This document shows positions 46,960 through 58,767 of a stretch of DNA of 64,000 bases, one piece after another (position 1 is the first letter of the stretch; every line of letters starts with the position of its first letter). This stretch comes from Calliopum simillimum (taxonomy: Eukaryota; Arthropoda; Insecta; Diptera; Lauxaniidae), in contig OX638368.1 of the NCBI GenBank assembly GCA_951812925.1, positions 27,467,187 through 27,531,186 on the forward strand, given 5' to 3'. A program made the translations under genes and the position numbers. Below the pieces are notes generated by a model, which did not search any database, was not told the origin of the DNA, and was given only the letters and a program-made list of their open reading frames with translations.

Positions 46960-47420
46960 GAGGCGTGTAACTCCTACTAAAGAGCAAACAGTTTTTGATA
47001 TCTTATAAAAATCAATCATGATATCGTGCTATATAGTGCTTACTCTATAACTATACCAAATTTCATAAAAACCGTATGCAGTATTTTCGCCGTTTTTTCC
47101 ATTTAGGGACGTGGCACTGCCCACTGAAAACATAATGGTCATGTTATCGTTCCTTAGTGCCAATTCTATCTCCATACCAAATTTCGTTGAAACCGATGCA
47201 GCGGTTTAGCCATGAGCGTTTTTTTCATTTAGGTGCGTGGCACCGCTCACTGAAAAACATAATGGTCATGTTATCGTTCCTTAGTGCCAATTCTATCTCC
47301 ATACCAAATTTCGTTAAAATCGATGCAGCGGCTTAGCCATAGGAGCATTTTTTCCATTTGGGGGCGTGGCACCGCCCACCTTAAAAAATATAATCCTATG
47401 CACTGCTCCTCCTTACAACC
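46960..47420 (+). repeat. Tandem units of ~123 bp with GTGGCACCGCCCAC
   Basis: Three units contain GTGGCACTGCCCACTGAAAA, GTGGCACCGCTCACTGAAAA and GTGGCACCGCCCACCTTAAA (near 47110, 47237 and 47365). Two nearly identical stretches with CATAATGGTCATGTTATCG and CCATACCAAATTTCGTT lie between them. This is another member of the loose 'cacgccc' repeat class. Confidence 0.75.
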
Positions 47421-48232
47421 TTTCCAACAAAAAAAAAATCAAGCAAATCGGTTGAGATTTAGGTATAGAAACAGGGACTGAACCGACTTCGTTTGCCTAT
47501 TTATATATAGATACAAATGAAATAAATTTAAATATGTTAAAAGTATGCACGGAAATTGCTGCTTATGTACTCAATTCCGACATAAATCTGGGAAGAAAAA
47601 GGTATAACTGAAGACTGGATTACAAAAACTTTATTCAAAATTCCAGAAAAAAGTGATTTCCCTATGGAAATGCAACGCTTCTACTCCCTCAGTTTTGCAT
47701 TACATATTTGCACTTAGAAGATGAAAATACACTCTAGAACACTTTCCAAACCTATTGGTATCTTGTAATACCCAATTTTGTTCTACAGTGTAATTGATCA
47801 AATTGTTCCTTCTAGGGATATATAACCTTTGGATGTAGTACTAAGAGTATTCTTGGAGAAAAGGCACAGCTAATTATATCTATTTGAGTTCCATTCTAGA
47901 CAAATCGAACACGTACAATGGCTCTAATAGAAAAAACCTATAAAGTTCTCCCTTCGTTACCTTAAACATAACTGAGTTAGCATTGCTACAGAGAGCAATT
48001 GCAAATTATCTACAAAATAATCTAACCATTCTTCTCACAAAAGTGATAAGATATTTATGAAATTTGTCTCAAGGAAGATCTTAAGAACTCGTCTAGTTCA
48101 TAAGTTTATACCCGTATACTAAGCATGAAGTGGTATATACACTAACCCTTTACTACAAAGAAGTGAGAAGGCCATTCCTTAGGGGAATTAATATTTTAAA
48201 AGCTTCCCTTGTAAGGAAATGTCACAGAATAT

Positions 48233-48641
48233 TTTTATTCTTTCGGCTAAAAAAACATGTGTTTTGGTCATAACTTTTTTCTCATCACAAAATAGATACC
48301 CAAGGGTTCTTAAGAAATAAATACTATGGGCTTACAAAAATTTTGGCGTTTAAAAATTGTCACTTTTTTTCATGGTGTAGATAAAATTCGCGTGCCAAAA
48401 TCGATTTTTTTACGTAAAAGCAAGGCATCTAACGAAAAAAGTGTATAAGGCAAAAAATGCTTAAAATTGTCCAAAGGATACGTGTGATTTTTTCAAAATT
48501 TATTGAGATATTTTATTTATAATTTTTAAACGCCAAAATTTTTGTAAGAACATAGTCTTTATTTCTGAAGCACCCTTGGGTATCTATTTTATGATGAGAA
48601 AAAAAGTTATGACCAAAACACATGTTTTTTTTTTTTAGCCA
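48233..48641. repeat. Palindrome with ~130-bp arms
   Basis: The left arm (about 48241-48360: GGCTAAAAAAACATGTG, GGTCATAACTTTTTTCTCAT, AGATACCCAAGGGTTCTTA) is mirrored by the right arm (about 48525-48641). The centre contains AGCAAGGCATCTAACGAAAA and GTGTATAAGGCAAAAAATGC, blocks shared with the palindromic element family at 39.9, 43.7 and 58.8 kb, so it is probably a distant member. Confidence 0.7.
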
Positions 48642-48809
48642 AAATGGGCCTTCAGTAGAATCAAAAGTGCTCCTCCATTGGTTTTTCTCGGAACGAGATA
48701 TCGTTTTTAAGAGTCTTTCTAAATTTTGAGTTGGTTTTGGGATGAATCTCAATTTCAACCTTAACTATTGTATATAGATATATTGAAGTACAAAGTTTGT
48801 CAAATACTA

Positions 48810-49762
48810 CAGAGTTAGGCGCATGAACTATTACCTAATCAAATGATCATAAGTTTTTGTGTGAAATTATTTTTTATTGATTCAAATGACATAAATGTGT
48901 GGAAATAATCAAAAAAACTAGAATCCGGCTACTTTAGATTGATATAGCCACCTTTTGCCTTCAAACGGTCAAAAACCGAGTTGCATGCTGCACGATTGAG
49001 ATCTTCCGGTATTTTGGCCCATTTCCTAAAAATGGCTTCTTTCAGCGCATCCATACTGGCATATTTTTTAGTCCTTACCTTGTTCTCTAAAATGGCCCAG
49101 ATGGAATAGTCCATCGGATTTGCGTCTGGCGAATTTGAGAGCCATTGTGTGGACGAAATGAAGTGTGGAACGTGGTTTTTTAACCATTCTTGGTTCACAC
49201 GAGCTTTATGAGATTGTGCTGAGTCTTGTTGGAAAGTCCATGGTCAGCGACCGAATTATTTGCGTGCCTACGGCTCCAAAGCAGTTTTCAAAACATTTTT
49301 CCGATAATACAATATATCGCATTGACTTTGACACCAGACTCGATAAAAACGATTGAAGAGCGTCCATCGGCGGTCACAGCTGCCCGTACTATTACTTGAA
49401 ATGGGAAATTACTTCGGGTGGCTGTTCATAGGCTCAAATTCTCGATGTTGCGATGTTGCATTTTTTTTGGTCCACCACACCAGTACCATTATAACCAGTT
49501 ATGGCACGATACACAAACATTTTATTCACTTTGAGACGTTTGAGATCACGAACAATAGCTGGTTGTGATTTTCCATCCAAATATAATGCAATGCAAATCC
49601 ATTTCGGAAAACTTTTGTTTTATAAAACTCAAACGCAAATGCTTTTGGCGGCTTGTAAGCAATACAATGAGCTATCACTGGTATGAATTTGACACAAATG
49701 TCTTTATCGGTTTGCCAGATGTATCGGTTTGAAGTTGGTAACAGTTCATGCGCCTAACCCTG
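48810..49762 (-). mobile_element. DD37D Tc1/mariner element, internally deleted copy
   Basis: The ends CAGAGTTAGGCGCATGAAC and CAGGGTTAGGCGCATGAAC (as reverse complement) delimit 953 bp, flanked by TA at 48808-48809 and 49763-49764. The minus strand has a C-terminal transposase part with WTFQQDSAQSHKA and DANPMDYSIWAIL, 37 residues between the two Asp, ending GGYINLK at 48929. An N-terminal part (VYRA-type block near 49510) is joined by a deletion that removes most of the first-Asp region. This intact-ended copy defines the termini for the truncated copy at 26037. Confidence 0.87.
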
Positions 49763-49764
49763 TA

Positions 49765-52140
49765 GTTCCGACAAGTATATGTATTAGGGATTAAAATAAG
49801 AAATTTCAAGAAGATCACAAAACGGTGAAAATGATTTTAAGAGGATTCCAAACAAATTTAGGAAATCCCAAAATCCCAAGATTCATTTTCCTGACAATAA
49901 ATGCATGCAAATAATAGTCAAGGCAATAATTTGCAAACAAAATAATACCGTAAAAAAGTAGTAACATTTTCAGAAAAAGGCATTCCTTCTTAAAGTTCGA
50001 GAAATAATACTTAAATACTGCGCAATCTTTAAGCTGATTTAATCATCATCAAAGCGCATTAATAATTTTCTTCCAAAGGCTCATATTTTGAATAACTACA
50101 TGTAATGATTAAAACGCTTATCATATAAGAGCCTATCATTATGCAATTAAACTAAAAGGCATTTAATCATTTTCTAATAATTTAATAATTAGTTATTTGC
50201 AGTCACATGTCATATCGCAATGGTAGCGTACAATTTGCGAACGTGTTCGCCGATAACTAAACATTTGATTTTTGAATTAAATTTATCATTTGAATATGAG
50301 CTTGGAATCTTCGCTTTTTTCCGCATTATGAATATAAATGTTTATTTATATCATTGTTTACAATTAGCAACAAGTCTGCGCTTCAAATACACCAACAAGT
50401 TGGCAGGCCGACTTGAGTTACCTGATTTAGTTTTAGTTTTAAGTTTGGCAACTTTCAAAATTTTATTTATTTATTTAGACGCTTTTCTATTTACACTAAA
50501 ATTTTGTATATTAACAAAATAACAAAATTAACTGAATATTAAAAAAAAAAAAAAAAAAACACAAAAAAACCGCCGGCAGCAGACATGTTGACAACTTTGC
50601 AAAAGCATCAAGGGCACTGACGTGTTATTATAAAACGGTCCAGTTTGATCAATCGTCTAGCATAATTTGTTAGTGATATTTGTAGAAAATGCTCGAAGTT
50701 TTTTGAACTTTTTGTTTTTGCTTTTGTTTCTGAGAAAAAACATTTTTGAAGAACGCAACGCATAATTTCTTTTTGTCTACACTTTCCGAATTTTTCTGAA
50801 TTTTCGATGGATGCAACAGAAAATTGAATTTTGTTGGACTCTATTGTCGTTGAGGCAACTTTTATTCCAGGTCTATTCACACTAACCCGCTTCGTTGTCT
50901 CGTAAATCATCATATCTAAAAGTGGTTGACCTTTCTATTTCTAAATCTATCGTTTGATCTCACAATATGTCTAGAAATCAATATAAGTATAAGTCCCATG
51001 CAGATGCTTAAATTCTTTAATTCTTGAATTATCTTGAGCACGAATTCTTCAGAACTTTATTTTGAAAATAAACTTGAGCTGAGCTATTTTCTGAGACTTA
51101 TTTTGCTTACCTCAGAAACATTATTTCTTACATGCGATTATTTATAGCTACTTGGGAGCATATGATTAAACCAATTTTAAGGCCTTAGTATTCCATAGTT
51201 GTCACGTTGTCTGTGTAATTTTCATCCAATAATTGGGCGTTTTTTTTTGGTAACTGTAGATGACCGCATATTTAGTCTAATCATGCGGTTAATTTTAAAA
51301 TCCAAGTTTAGTGTTACGTTCTAACACTGTTTTTGTTTGTTTTTGTTTACTTGGAATCTACTACTGCTACCACTACTACTACTGCTTTACCTATAGAATG
51401 TAAGTTATGCATCAGAGTACTTGAATTCATTGACAATACCCATGCCGCTGTCCGTAATTACCATCACAGACCGAACGACCGACCGCTGTTGAGATGTATA
51501 TTGTGGCGCGTGCATGCCGTTGAGTCAAGTTATTGTAAAATCATTCAAGCCATGTTTCTTTATTTTAATATAATTTTTTAATAGCTTATATCAGTTAAGA
51601 TCATTTCATTTATTATTCTTTGATTAGCATAATACACATTAGATGTTTCAGAATGAATGCGGCATACAGTGGGATAAAATCACTCAATATTAATCTAAGG
51701 ATCGTGAAGTTAATGATTTCAAAATTGTTTTTTTAAAGTCCGTTTTGAAATTCTCTGTCAATCTCTGTGCCTGATTTTTGATTTTCATTACCGGTTTGCC
51801 GAAAATCGGGAAAAATGTACTCGTTAAAAAATAATTAGGATCACTGAAGTTGTCAACCATAAAAGGTGTACCGATTTTGAGATATAGATTCCCAAAAGTA
51901 AAACTGTAATTTAGCTTCACCACAATATTTCAATGAAAAGCAATTCCAATTTCTGGCTGAATGAGATCTCAACAACTCTTTTGGAGTACAATTTACTCTC
52001 GCTGATTTCGAATCCGTTTTTTCATTATGTCTGAGGTCGCCGCAAATTCGATTTCTTACCCCTTCTTTTGGAATAAATTCCTACATACTTGACAAATAGA
52101 TGAAAGTTGTGCCCAATGAATCATATATATAGATGATATA
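49765..52140. other. No gene recognised
   Basis: Unassigned AT-rich DNA between the DD37D copy and the LTR element. The frames at 50220-50522, 50608-50913 and 51333-51581 have no recognisable domain, and I see no exon of the transporter family. Confidence 0.4.
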
Positions 52141-52146
52141 TATACA

Positions 52147-52564
52147 TGTCGGCGCATTTGTCAAAATGCGTTTTTACCGATCTTCCAGTTGTATTATGTA
52201 TTGTTATTTTTTTGCAACAATTATGTTTGTTTCTAATTAGTTTACTTGTTACTAATTTACCTGTAAAGTAATTGAGGTGTTTGAATCAAAGCAAACACTG
52301 ATCGTTGCCCTGGGAGCAAAATAAACAAATTTATAAAATTTTTCAGATATTAAAAATTTGGGAAAACGAAAGAACGAATAAAATTTGAGTTTGGTTTTTG
52401 AAAATTAAATTAAATTCTTATTAAACTCCCAGGGACTCGATGCAATTACTTGCAATTTGTTGATTTTGCTGTGAAAGAATTATTAATAAAGGAAATAAAG
52501 AAAATGGAAAACGACACTACAGCTTCTTCTCCAGAAAAGGATTTTACAGCCTCCTCTCCGATAT
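52147..52564 (+). repeat. 5' LTR
   Basis: Starts TGTCGGCGCATTTGTC. AATAAA at 52320-52325 could be the polyadenylation signal when used in the 3' copy. The last 60 bp contain an in-frame ATG (52504) and the first codons of gag. The end lies between 52561 and 52564, depending on how the shared TAT is assigned. Confidence 0.9.
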
Positions 52565-52580
52565 CAGAAGTGGGATTGGA
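52565..52580 (+). other. Probable primer binding site (tRNA-Leu type)
   Basis: Directly after the LTR, CAGAAGTGGGATT matches the complement of a typical eukaryotic tRNA-Leu T-arm/acceptor 3' region, but the TGG complementary to the terminal CCA is not present. Priming would therefore use an internal part of the tRNA end. This segment is also translated as part of gag. Confidence 0.5.
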
Positions 52581-55393
52581 CAGCACTACTATTCAAAATT
52601 GCATAACGATGTTAATGGAAAAGCAGCACACACAGATTGTGGAATTAGTGAAAGCTTTAAGGCAACCAGTTAAAAATAAAATAAATTTTCCCGAATTTAA
52701 CCCGGATAATGGTGATGCAGGTGCAAAAGGATGGTGTGAAACCGTTGAATTGTGCATGGAAGAACAGCAATTAACTGGAAGTTCATTAATAATAGCACTC
52801 AGCAATGCACTTAAAGGTTCAGCTTCAGCGTGGTTTTCGGAAATTAGCTATTCAGGAATGGATTGGACGCAGTTTAGAGATTTATTTTTATCACGATTCG
52901 ATTGCGTAGAAACTGTGGCAGCTGTGTTAGTGAAGTTAAGGAATAGCAAACCAAAATCAGGAGAATCTTTAGCAGTCTATGCGAGCAGAATTTTAACATC
53001 ATTAATCTCTCGTTGGCAGAATTTGTCGATTGAAGAAATTGCAGTGTCTACAGTTTTCGCTCATTGCTCACAAATAGAGCCTCGTCTTCAGCAATTAGTG
53101 TTTACAAAAGATGTTAAATCCAGGACTGCTATGCAACAAGAACTGTCAGCTTTTATGTATCGGAAACGTGCAAGTGGTGGTTCTGTGGAAGGCGAAGAAT
53201 TAGAAGCGAAGAAGTCAAAAAGATTAGTAACCTGCTTTAAATGTGGCGAATTGGGTCATAAATCTTTTGCCTGCAAGAATAACTTTAAAACAAGCTCATT
53301 TAAAAAGAATGAAAATACTCCAAAATATAAGGAAGAAATAAAGAAAAGAACGATTCCAACATGTTTCAAGTGTAATGTAGCAGGACATATAGCTCCGGAC
53401 TGTGGAAAATTGAGCAAAGGTGCTGAAGCTGCAAAAGGATATCAGCAAGTTAACCTCACTAGTATCAAGTCAAGTTCTTCACAACTCTTACATCATGGTC
53501 AGCATTTCAATTTTTGTTTCGATTCTGGTGCCGAATGTTCTCTGATAAAGGAAAGTGTAGCAAATAAATTTTCGGGTAAGCGTATTAAATCCTTGGTCAC
53601 TCTTATTGGGGTAGGAAAAGTGGACGTGCACAGCACAATGCAAATTTTATCAGAGGTAACAATTGATGCATATAGAGTTGAAATTCTTTTCCATGTCGTA
53701 CCAGATGATGCAATTAATTTTGACATAATTGTCGGCACAGATTTAATAGCTCAGGGATTTCTAGTTGAAATTTCGACTCAAAATTTAATAATCAAGATAT
53801 CAAAAGTAGTAACTTTATGTGAAATTGGTAAGGAAATTGATAATTTTGATGGTGTTGATACAGATTTATCATTGAATGACAAGCCATCCTTAGTAAATTT
53901 ATTAATGAAGTGGTCTTCGCTTTTTGTGGAAGGTACACCTTCAACCCGTGCAACAACAGGAAAACTTGAAATAAGATTGATTGATCCTAATCGTACTGTA
54001 CAAAGAAGACCGTACAGGCTAAGTCCAGAAGAAAGAGAAATAGTTCGCAAAAAAATTCATGAGCTTTCAGAAGCAAAGATAATCAGACCAAGCTGTTCAC
54101 CCTTTGCAAGTCCAATCATTTTAGTTAAGAAAAAAGATGGTACTGATAGGCTTTGCGTTGATTATAGGGAACTTAATCGGAACACCGTTCCTGATAGATT
54201 TCCATTGCCACTTATTAATGATCAAATTCAGAGGCTCAGGGGAGCTTATTATTTCACTATTTTAGATGCAGCTTCCGGATTTCATCAAATACCGGTGCAT
54301 GAAAATTCGATTGAACGCACAGCGTTTGTAACACCTGATGGTCAATATGAATATTTGACTATGCCGTTTGGGCTGCGAAACGCACCTTCGGTTTTTCAAA
54401 GGGCAATTTATAAAGCTCTTGGTGACTTAATAAACACATTTGTAGTTTGCTATGTTGATGATATAATGATTGTATCACAAAGTATTGAAGAAGGTTTGGA
54501 AAGACTTGAAAAAGTTTTAGAAACACTTAAACAATCAGGTTTCTCATTAAACTTTAAGAAGTGTTCATTTCTAAAAACAAAAGTGCAATATTTAGGTTTT
54601 GAAGTAACTGCAGGAGAAATAAGACCAAATTCACGTAAGATTATAGCACTAACCAACTTGCCACCCCCTGAAACAGTTACCCAGGTTAGACAACTTGTTG
54701 GCTTAGCGTCATATTTTCGTCAATTCATTCCAAAATTTTCGCAATTAGCTGCACCTTTATACAAACTGACTTCGGGAAAAGGTAAAGTAGTATGGAAACC
54801 AATGTTTGAAAATATTCGTCAGAAAATAATATTCCATCTGACTAATGAACCAGTCTTAATTATTTTTGATCCAAACTTTCCAATAGAATTGCACACCGAT
54901 GCGAGTGCTGAAGGTTATGGTGCTATACTAATGCAAAAAGTTGATGGAAAAATGCGTGTAGTTGCTTATTTTAGTAAGAGGACTACTGATATTGAGTCAC
55001 GTTACCATTCTTATGAACTTGAGACTCTTGCGGTAGTGAATTCAATTAAGCACTTTCGTCATTTTTTACAAGGCAGAAAGTTTGTTGTTGTTACTGATTG
55101 CAATTCATTGCAAGCATCACGAAACAAAATTGACCTTATGCCAAGAGTTCATAGGTGGTGGGCATTTCTACAATCTTTTGATTTTGATATAATCTATCGA
55201 GAAGGAAAACGCATGGCTCACGTTGATTTCTTTTCACGTAATGTACTGCCACCAAAATCTTTATTGCAAAAAGATGAAAAAAAGTGTGTCAATTTATTGG
55301 AAATGTCAAAAAATTGGTTAAATGTTGAGCAAAAACGTGATGAAGAAATTTCAGCCATAATTTCAAAAATAAATTTAGACGATATTAGGTCCG

Positions 55394-56645
55394 TTCCAGA
55401 AGTTTTTTAGTTAAATTTTGAGTTAAATCTTTAGTTAAATAATTTGGGAGAGTAACAGCAAAATTGCTCTCAGCAAGAGATTTAACTACAAAATTTACTG
55501 GAACAAGATTTGGTCAAAATTTTGGTTAAAGTTTTAACTGTCACAAATTAAAAAAACATAAACAAACAATAAAAAAATAAAATTTTGTTTTTTTATTTTT
55601 CTTGTTTTTTAACATCACTTCGTCATCACTTGGATCGACCAGGATTTGAAGGCTTATATGGCCAGTAAAGCCCAAAGACGCCATCGCTTCACCAGTAATT
55701 TCCAATTTGAGAAGATAAATATATGCGAAAATTACAATTTTTAATTTTGGTTTAATTTCATAGTTTTCATATTTTAAGAATATGCATGTATTTTCATTAA
55801 AAAATAAACTTTATGCTAGCAAAAACACGTCCGTGGTATTCAAATTGTTACTTTTTGTAACCACAAAATATTCCAAACATTTGTATGTCTGCAAATGTTT
55901 TATCTGAAAGGGGAATCTGCTTGTAGGTCTGGTGGAGAGCACTGGTGTCCAAAAAGATGCTTTGATCCTGGCAGCAATTGCAAGGCCCGAAATTGCGAAT
56001 CCAACGACGTTTTTGTTATATGGGTGGTTGACTCTGGACAAACGTTTGAGTTGAGTGTTCCTTCGTAAACCGCAAAAGTTCCAACATCAAGCGTCTGTTA
56101 AGAGCAGCTGCTACGAACATGATGAGTATCAGTTTATCGATGTCGATAACGGAATCTCTGCCACTTGAGTTGCATTTTTTATTTACGTTTATGGTCGATT
56201 CTCGTGGATTGGTGAAGCTGGAATTCGAGCGTTGCCTTGTTGCCTTAAGCCATCATTATGCATTTCAGTCGCCACTGAATTTAACTGTTTTGTCAGCTTT
56301 TCTGGAGTTCCGGCTATCATAAAAGATGTTACATGTTATGCGGTTGTTTATTTTTATTTTATTTTTTTTTCAACGTTTAATTTATTTTGATATTTTTAAG
56401 TCTTACCCGCACCCGCACTAACCGCACACATATACATTTTTTTGGCAACTGTCATTTTTTTGAATTGAACAAATTTTACCTAAAGAATTTCTTTAGGCAA
56501 AATTTGGTTACTTTTGTTTGAAGGGGAAATTGTCAGCCATGTTTTTTTTCGCTCTCATTTGACTAAATTTTGAATACGGGAACAAGATTTAGTCAACTTT
56601 AGGTAACAAAAGGTAACAAAAGTGAACTTTTGTTTCGTTCTGGAA
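55394..56645. mobile_element. Unclassified 1252-bp inverted-repeat element inside pol
   Basis: Ends TTCCAGAA/TTCTGGAA are inverted repeats; with flanking bases the match extends to TCCGTTCCAGAA. A CG dinucleotide is found on each side, and removing the element plus one CG keeps pol in frame, so a 2-bp CG target duplication is the simplest reading. Subterminal regions carry repeated AGTTAAAT (left) and AGGTAACAAA (right) and a shared GGAACAAGATTT(A/G)GTCAA near both ends, in the same orientation. No transposase is recognisable, so it is non-autonomous. Superfamily unknown. Confidence 0.75.
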
Positions 56646-57843
56646 CGGAGCTATTGACTCAGATCTTCTGAGATCTTATGAAATTATTTCAGGTTGTCTT
56701 CATCGCAAAATTCAGCGCAATAAAAGAACTTATAGTTTACCAATTGTTCCTAAATCTTTTCGTTGGTCTGTTGTAAACCATGTACACGAATCAATTATGC
56801 ATCTTGGGTGGGAAAAGACATTAGAGAAAACTTATGAGTTTTATTGGTTTTACAACATGAGAAAGTATGTTAGAAAATTTGTTGAAAATTGCATTGTATG
56901 CAAATTATCCAAATCTAATTCAGGAAAAATACAGGCACAGCTGCATCCAATTCCTAAAATTAGCATTCCTTGGCATACAATTCACATTGATGCTACAGGT
57001 AAACTTAGTGGCAGTAACAATTCAAAAGAATATCTTTTTGTTATGGTTGACTCATTTACTAAATATGTCCTCCTTCATCATACGATGAATATTGATGCAT
57101 TAAGCGCAGTCGAAGCATTAAAAGCTGGAACTAGTCTTTTTGGAGCACCAGTAAGAGTGATCGCAGATCAAGGTAGATGCTTTGCCAGTAAAATTTTTCG
57201 AGATTTTTGTGAAAATAACAATGTGCAGCTTCATTTGATTGCTACTGGTACTTGTCGTTCTAATGGTCAGGTCGAACGGTACATGAGTACACTAAAGAAT
57301 ATGTTGACAGCTGTTGAAACGAAAAATGATAAAACTTGGCAAGATGCTATAAAAGATGTTCAACTCGCATTAAATTGTACAAAAAATCGTACAACTAAAG
57401 CAAGTCCTTTAGAATTATTAATTGGTAGAATAGCGCGTCCACTGTCATTAGTTGCTCTGGGTGACCAAGAGGAATACGAAATTAATATTGAAGAAATCAG
57501 AGAACAAGCGGCTAATTCTATTGGTGTTAATGCTCAAAAAGATAAAGAGCGTTTTGATAGTAAAAGAGCTAAAGTTTCGAAATTTTCGGTTGGAGATTTT
57601 GTTTTAATTGAGAATCATGAAAGAAATCAAACAAAATTGGACCCAAAATTTCGAGGACCGTTTGAAATAGTTGAACTATTGCCTGGAGATCGGTATCTTT
57701 TAAAATCTCTAGATTCAAATCGAACGTACAAATATGCTCATGAGCGCTTACGATCTATGCCGGACTCCAAGGTTCCTACAGAATTAGATTTGAGTTTTGA
57801 TGAAGACAATGAGTCAGAATGTGCCAGTGTCGACGAAAATTAA

Positions 57844-58312
57844 AATTTTTGTATTTATGAAGTATAGTAAGTAGTTTTGAACTAAATTTTGTTAGTTGTA
57901 ACAACTTGAGTGTGAAGATTATCTATCTTGTATGTTAGTCGTAAGCAAGTTTTCCTAACCCAGTGTAGCTGGTGTCGGATGCAGTGCGATGGAGCATCAA
58001 GTAGGTAATGTATTGATTAAGAAGATCTACTGTGACAAAGAAGTCAAGTAGATAGAAGAAATCTGGAGTTGTTCAGATTTAAATGTTTCAAATCGAAGAC
58101 CACGTAGTTGGTTGAGAAATTAAAAAACAAAAAAGATTTATGGTTTCGTTGATTATGCTAAATTTTGTTAAACTCTTTGATGAAATGTAGGAATCTTGGA
58201 ATCTTTCTTATTCAGAATAGCCGAATGGAGTATTTTAAAATTGTTGTTATTTTAGATTAAAAAATAAAAACAAAACAAAGCACACGAGGACGTGCGCTAG
58301 TCAGGATCGCCG
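57844..58312 (+). other. Retrotransposon 3' untranslated region
   Basis: The 469 bp between the integrase stop and the 3' LTR contain no env-like frame. The bases just before the LTR (GTGCGCTAGTCAGGATCGCC) do not form an obvious polypurine tract, which is unusual. Confidence 0.6.
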
Positions 58313-58730
58313 TGTCGGCGCATTTGTCAAAATGCGTTTTTACCGATCTTCCAGTTGTATTATGTATTGTTATTTTTTTGCAACAATTATGTTTGTTTCT
58401 AATTAGTTTACTTGTTACTAATTTACCTGTAAAGTAATTGAGGTGTTTGAATCAAAGCAAACACTGATCGTTGCCCTGGGAGCAAAATAAACAAATTTAT
58501 AAAATTTTTCAGATATTAAAAATTTGGGAAAACGAAAGAACGAATAAAATTTGAGTTTGGTTTTTGAAAATTAAATTAAATTCTTATTAAACTCCCAGGG
58601 ACTCGATGCAATTACTTGCAATTTGTTGATTTTGCTGTGAAAGAATTATTAATAAAGGAAATAAAGAAAATGGAAAACGACACTACAGCTTCTTCTCCAG
58701 AAAAGGATTTTACAGCCTCCTCTCCGATAT
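58313..58730 (+). repeat. 3' LTR
   Basis: Appears identical to the 5' LTR base for base at an offset of 6166. It includes the gag ATG and its first codons, then runs into host DNA at about 58728-58730. AATAAA at 58486-58491 is the likely poly(A) signal. Confidence 0.92.
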
Positions 58731-58767
58731 ACATATTATATATAATTATATTTATATACATTGTACA

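Larger units (their letters stand above)
52504..57843 (+). pseudogene. Gag-Pol of Ty3/gypsy element, interrupted in pol
   Basis: One long frame drives capsid assembly, reverse transcription and integration in intact relatives. I take the ATG at 52504 as the start; the frame is open further upstream to 52450 without an ATG, and the next ATG is at 52609. Numbering residues from 52450: Gag domain about 95-200, zinc knuckles CFKCGELGHKSFAC (262) and CFKCNVAGHIAPDC (305), protease DSGAECS (358), RT motifs LDAASGFHQIP and YVDDIMIV (668), RNase H HTDASAEGYG (816). The frame stops at 55408, five codons into the inserted element. Pol resumes after it with the integrase zinc-binding region (H..H..CIVC), then IHIDATG, IADQGRC and NGQVERY carrying the D,D,E triad, ending at 57843. 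I found no other frameshift or stop; the insertion makes this copy defective. Confidence 0.9.
52147..58730 (+). mobile_element. Ty3/gypsy LTR retrotransposon with nested insertion
   Basis: A 6.58-kb element with two direct LTRs (52147-52564 and 58313-58730) that appear identical over 418 bp, implying a recent insertion. TATACA occurs immediately before the 5' LTR and overlaps the end of the 3' LTR (58728-58733), so the true LTR may be 415-418 bp with a 4-6 bp target duplication. One Gag-Pol frame encodes capsid-like Gag, two zinc knuckles, protease, reverse transcriptase, RNase H and integrase, in Ty3/gypsy order. No envelope frame follows the integrase. A 1252-bp element (55394-56645) breaks pol between RNase H and integrase. 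Confidence 0.93.

Noticed and set aside
55811..56322. Possible transposase frames in the element inside pol
   Set aside because: Frames of 67-76 aa with no recognisable catalytic or DNA-binding motif.
57844..58312. An env gene downstream of integrase
   Set aside because: Only 469 bp, no long frame, no signal peptide or transmembrane segment; the element is gag-pol only.
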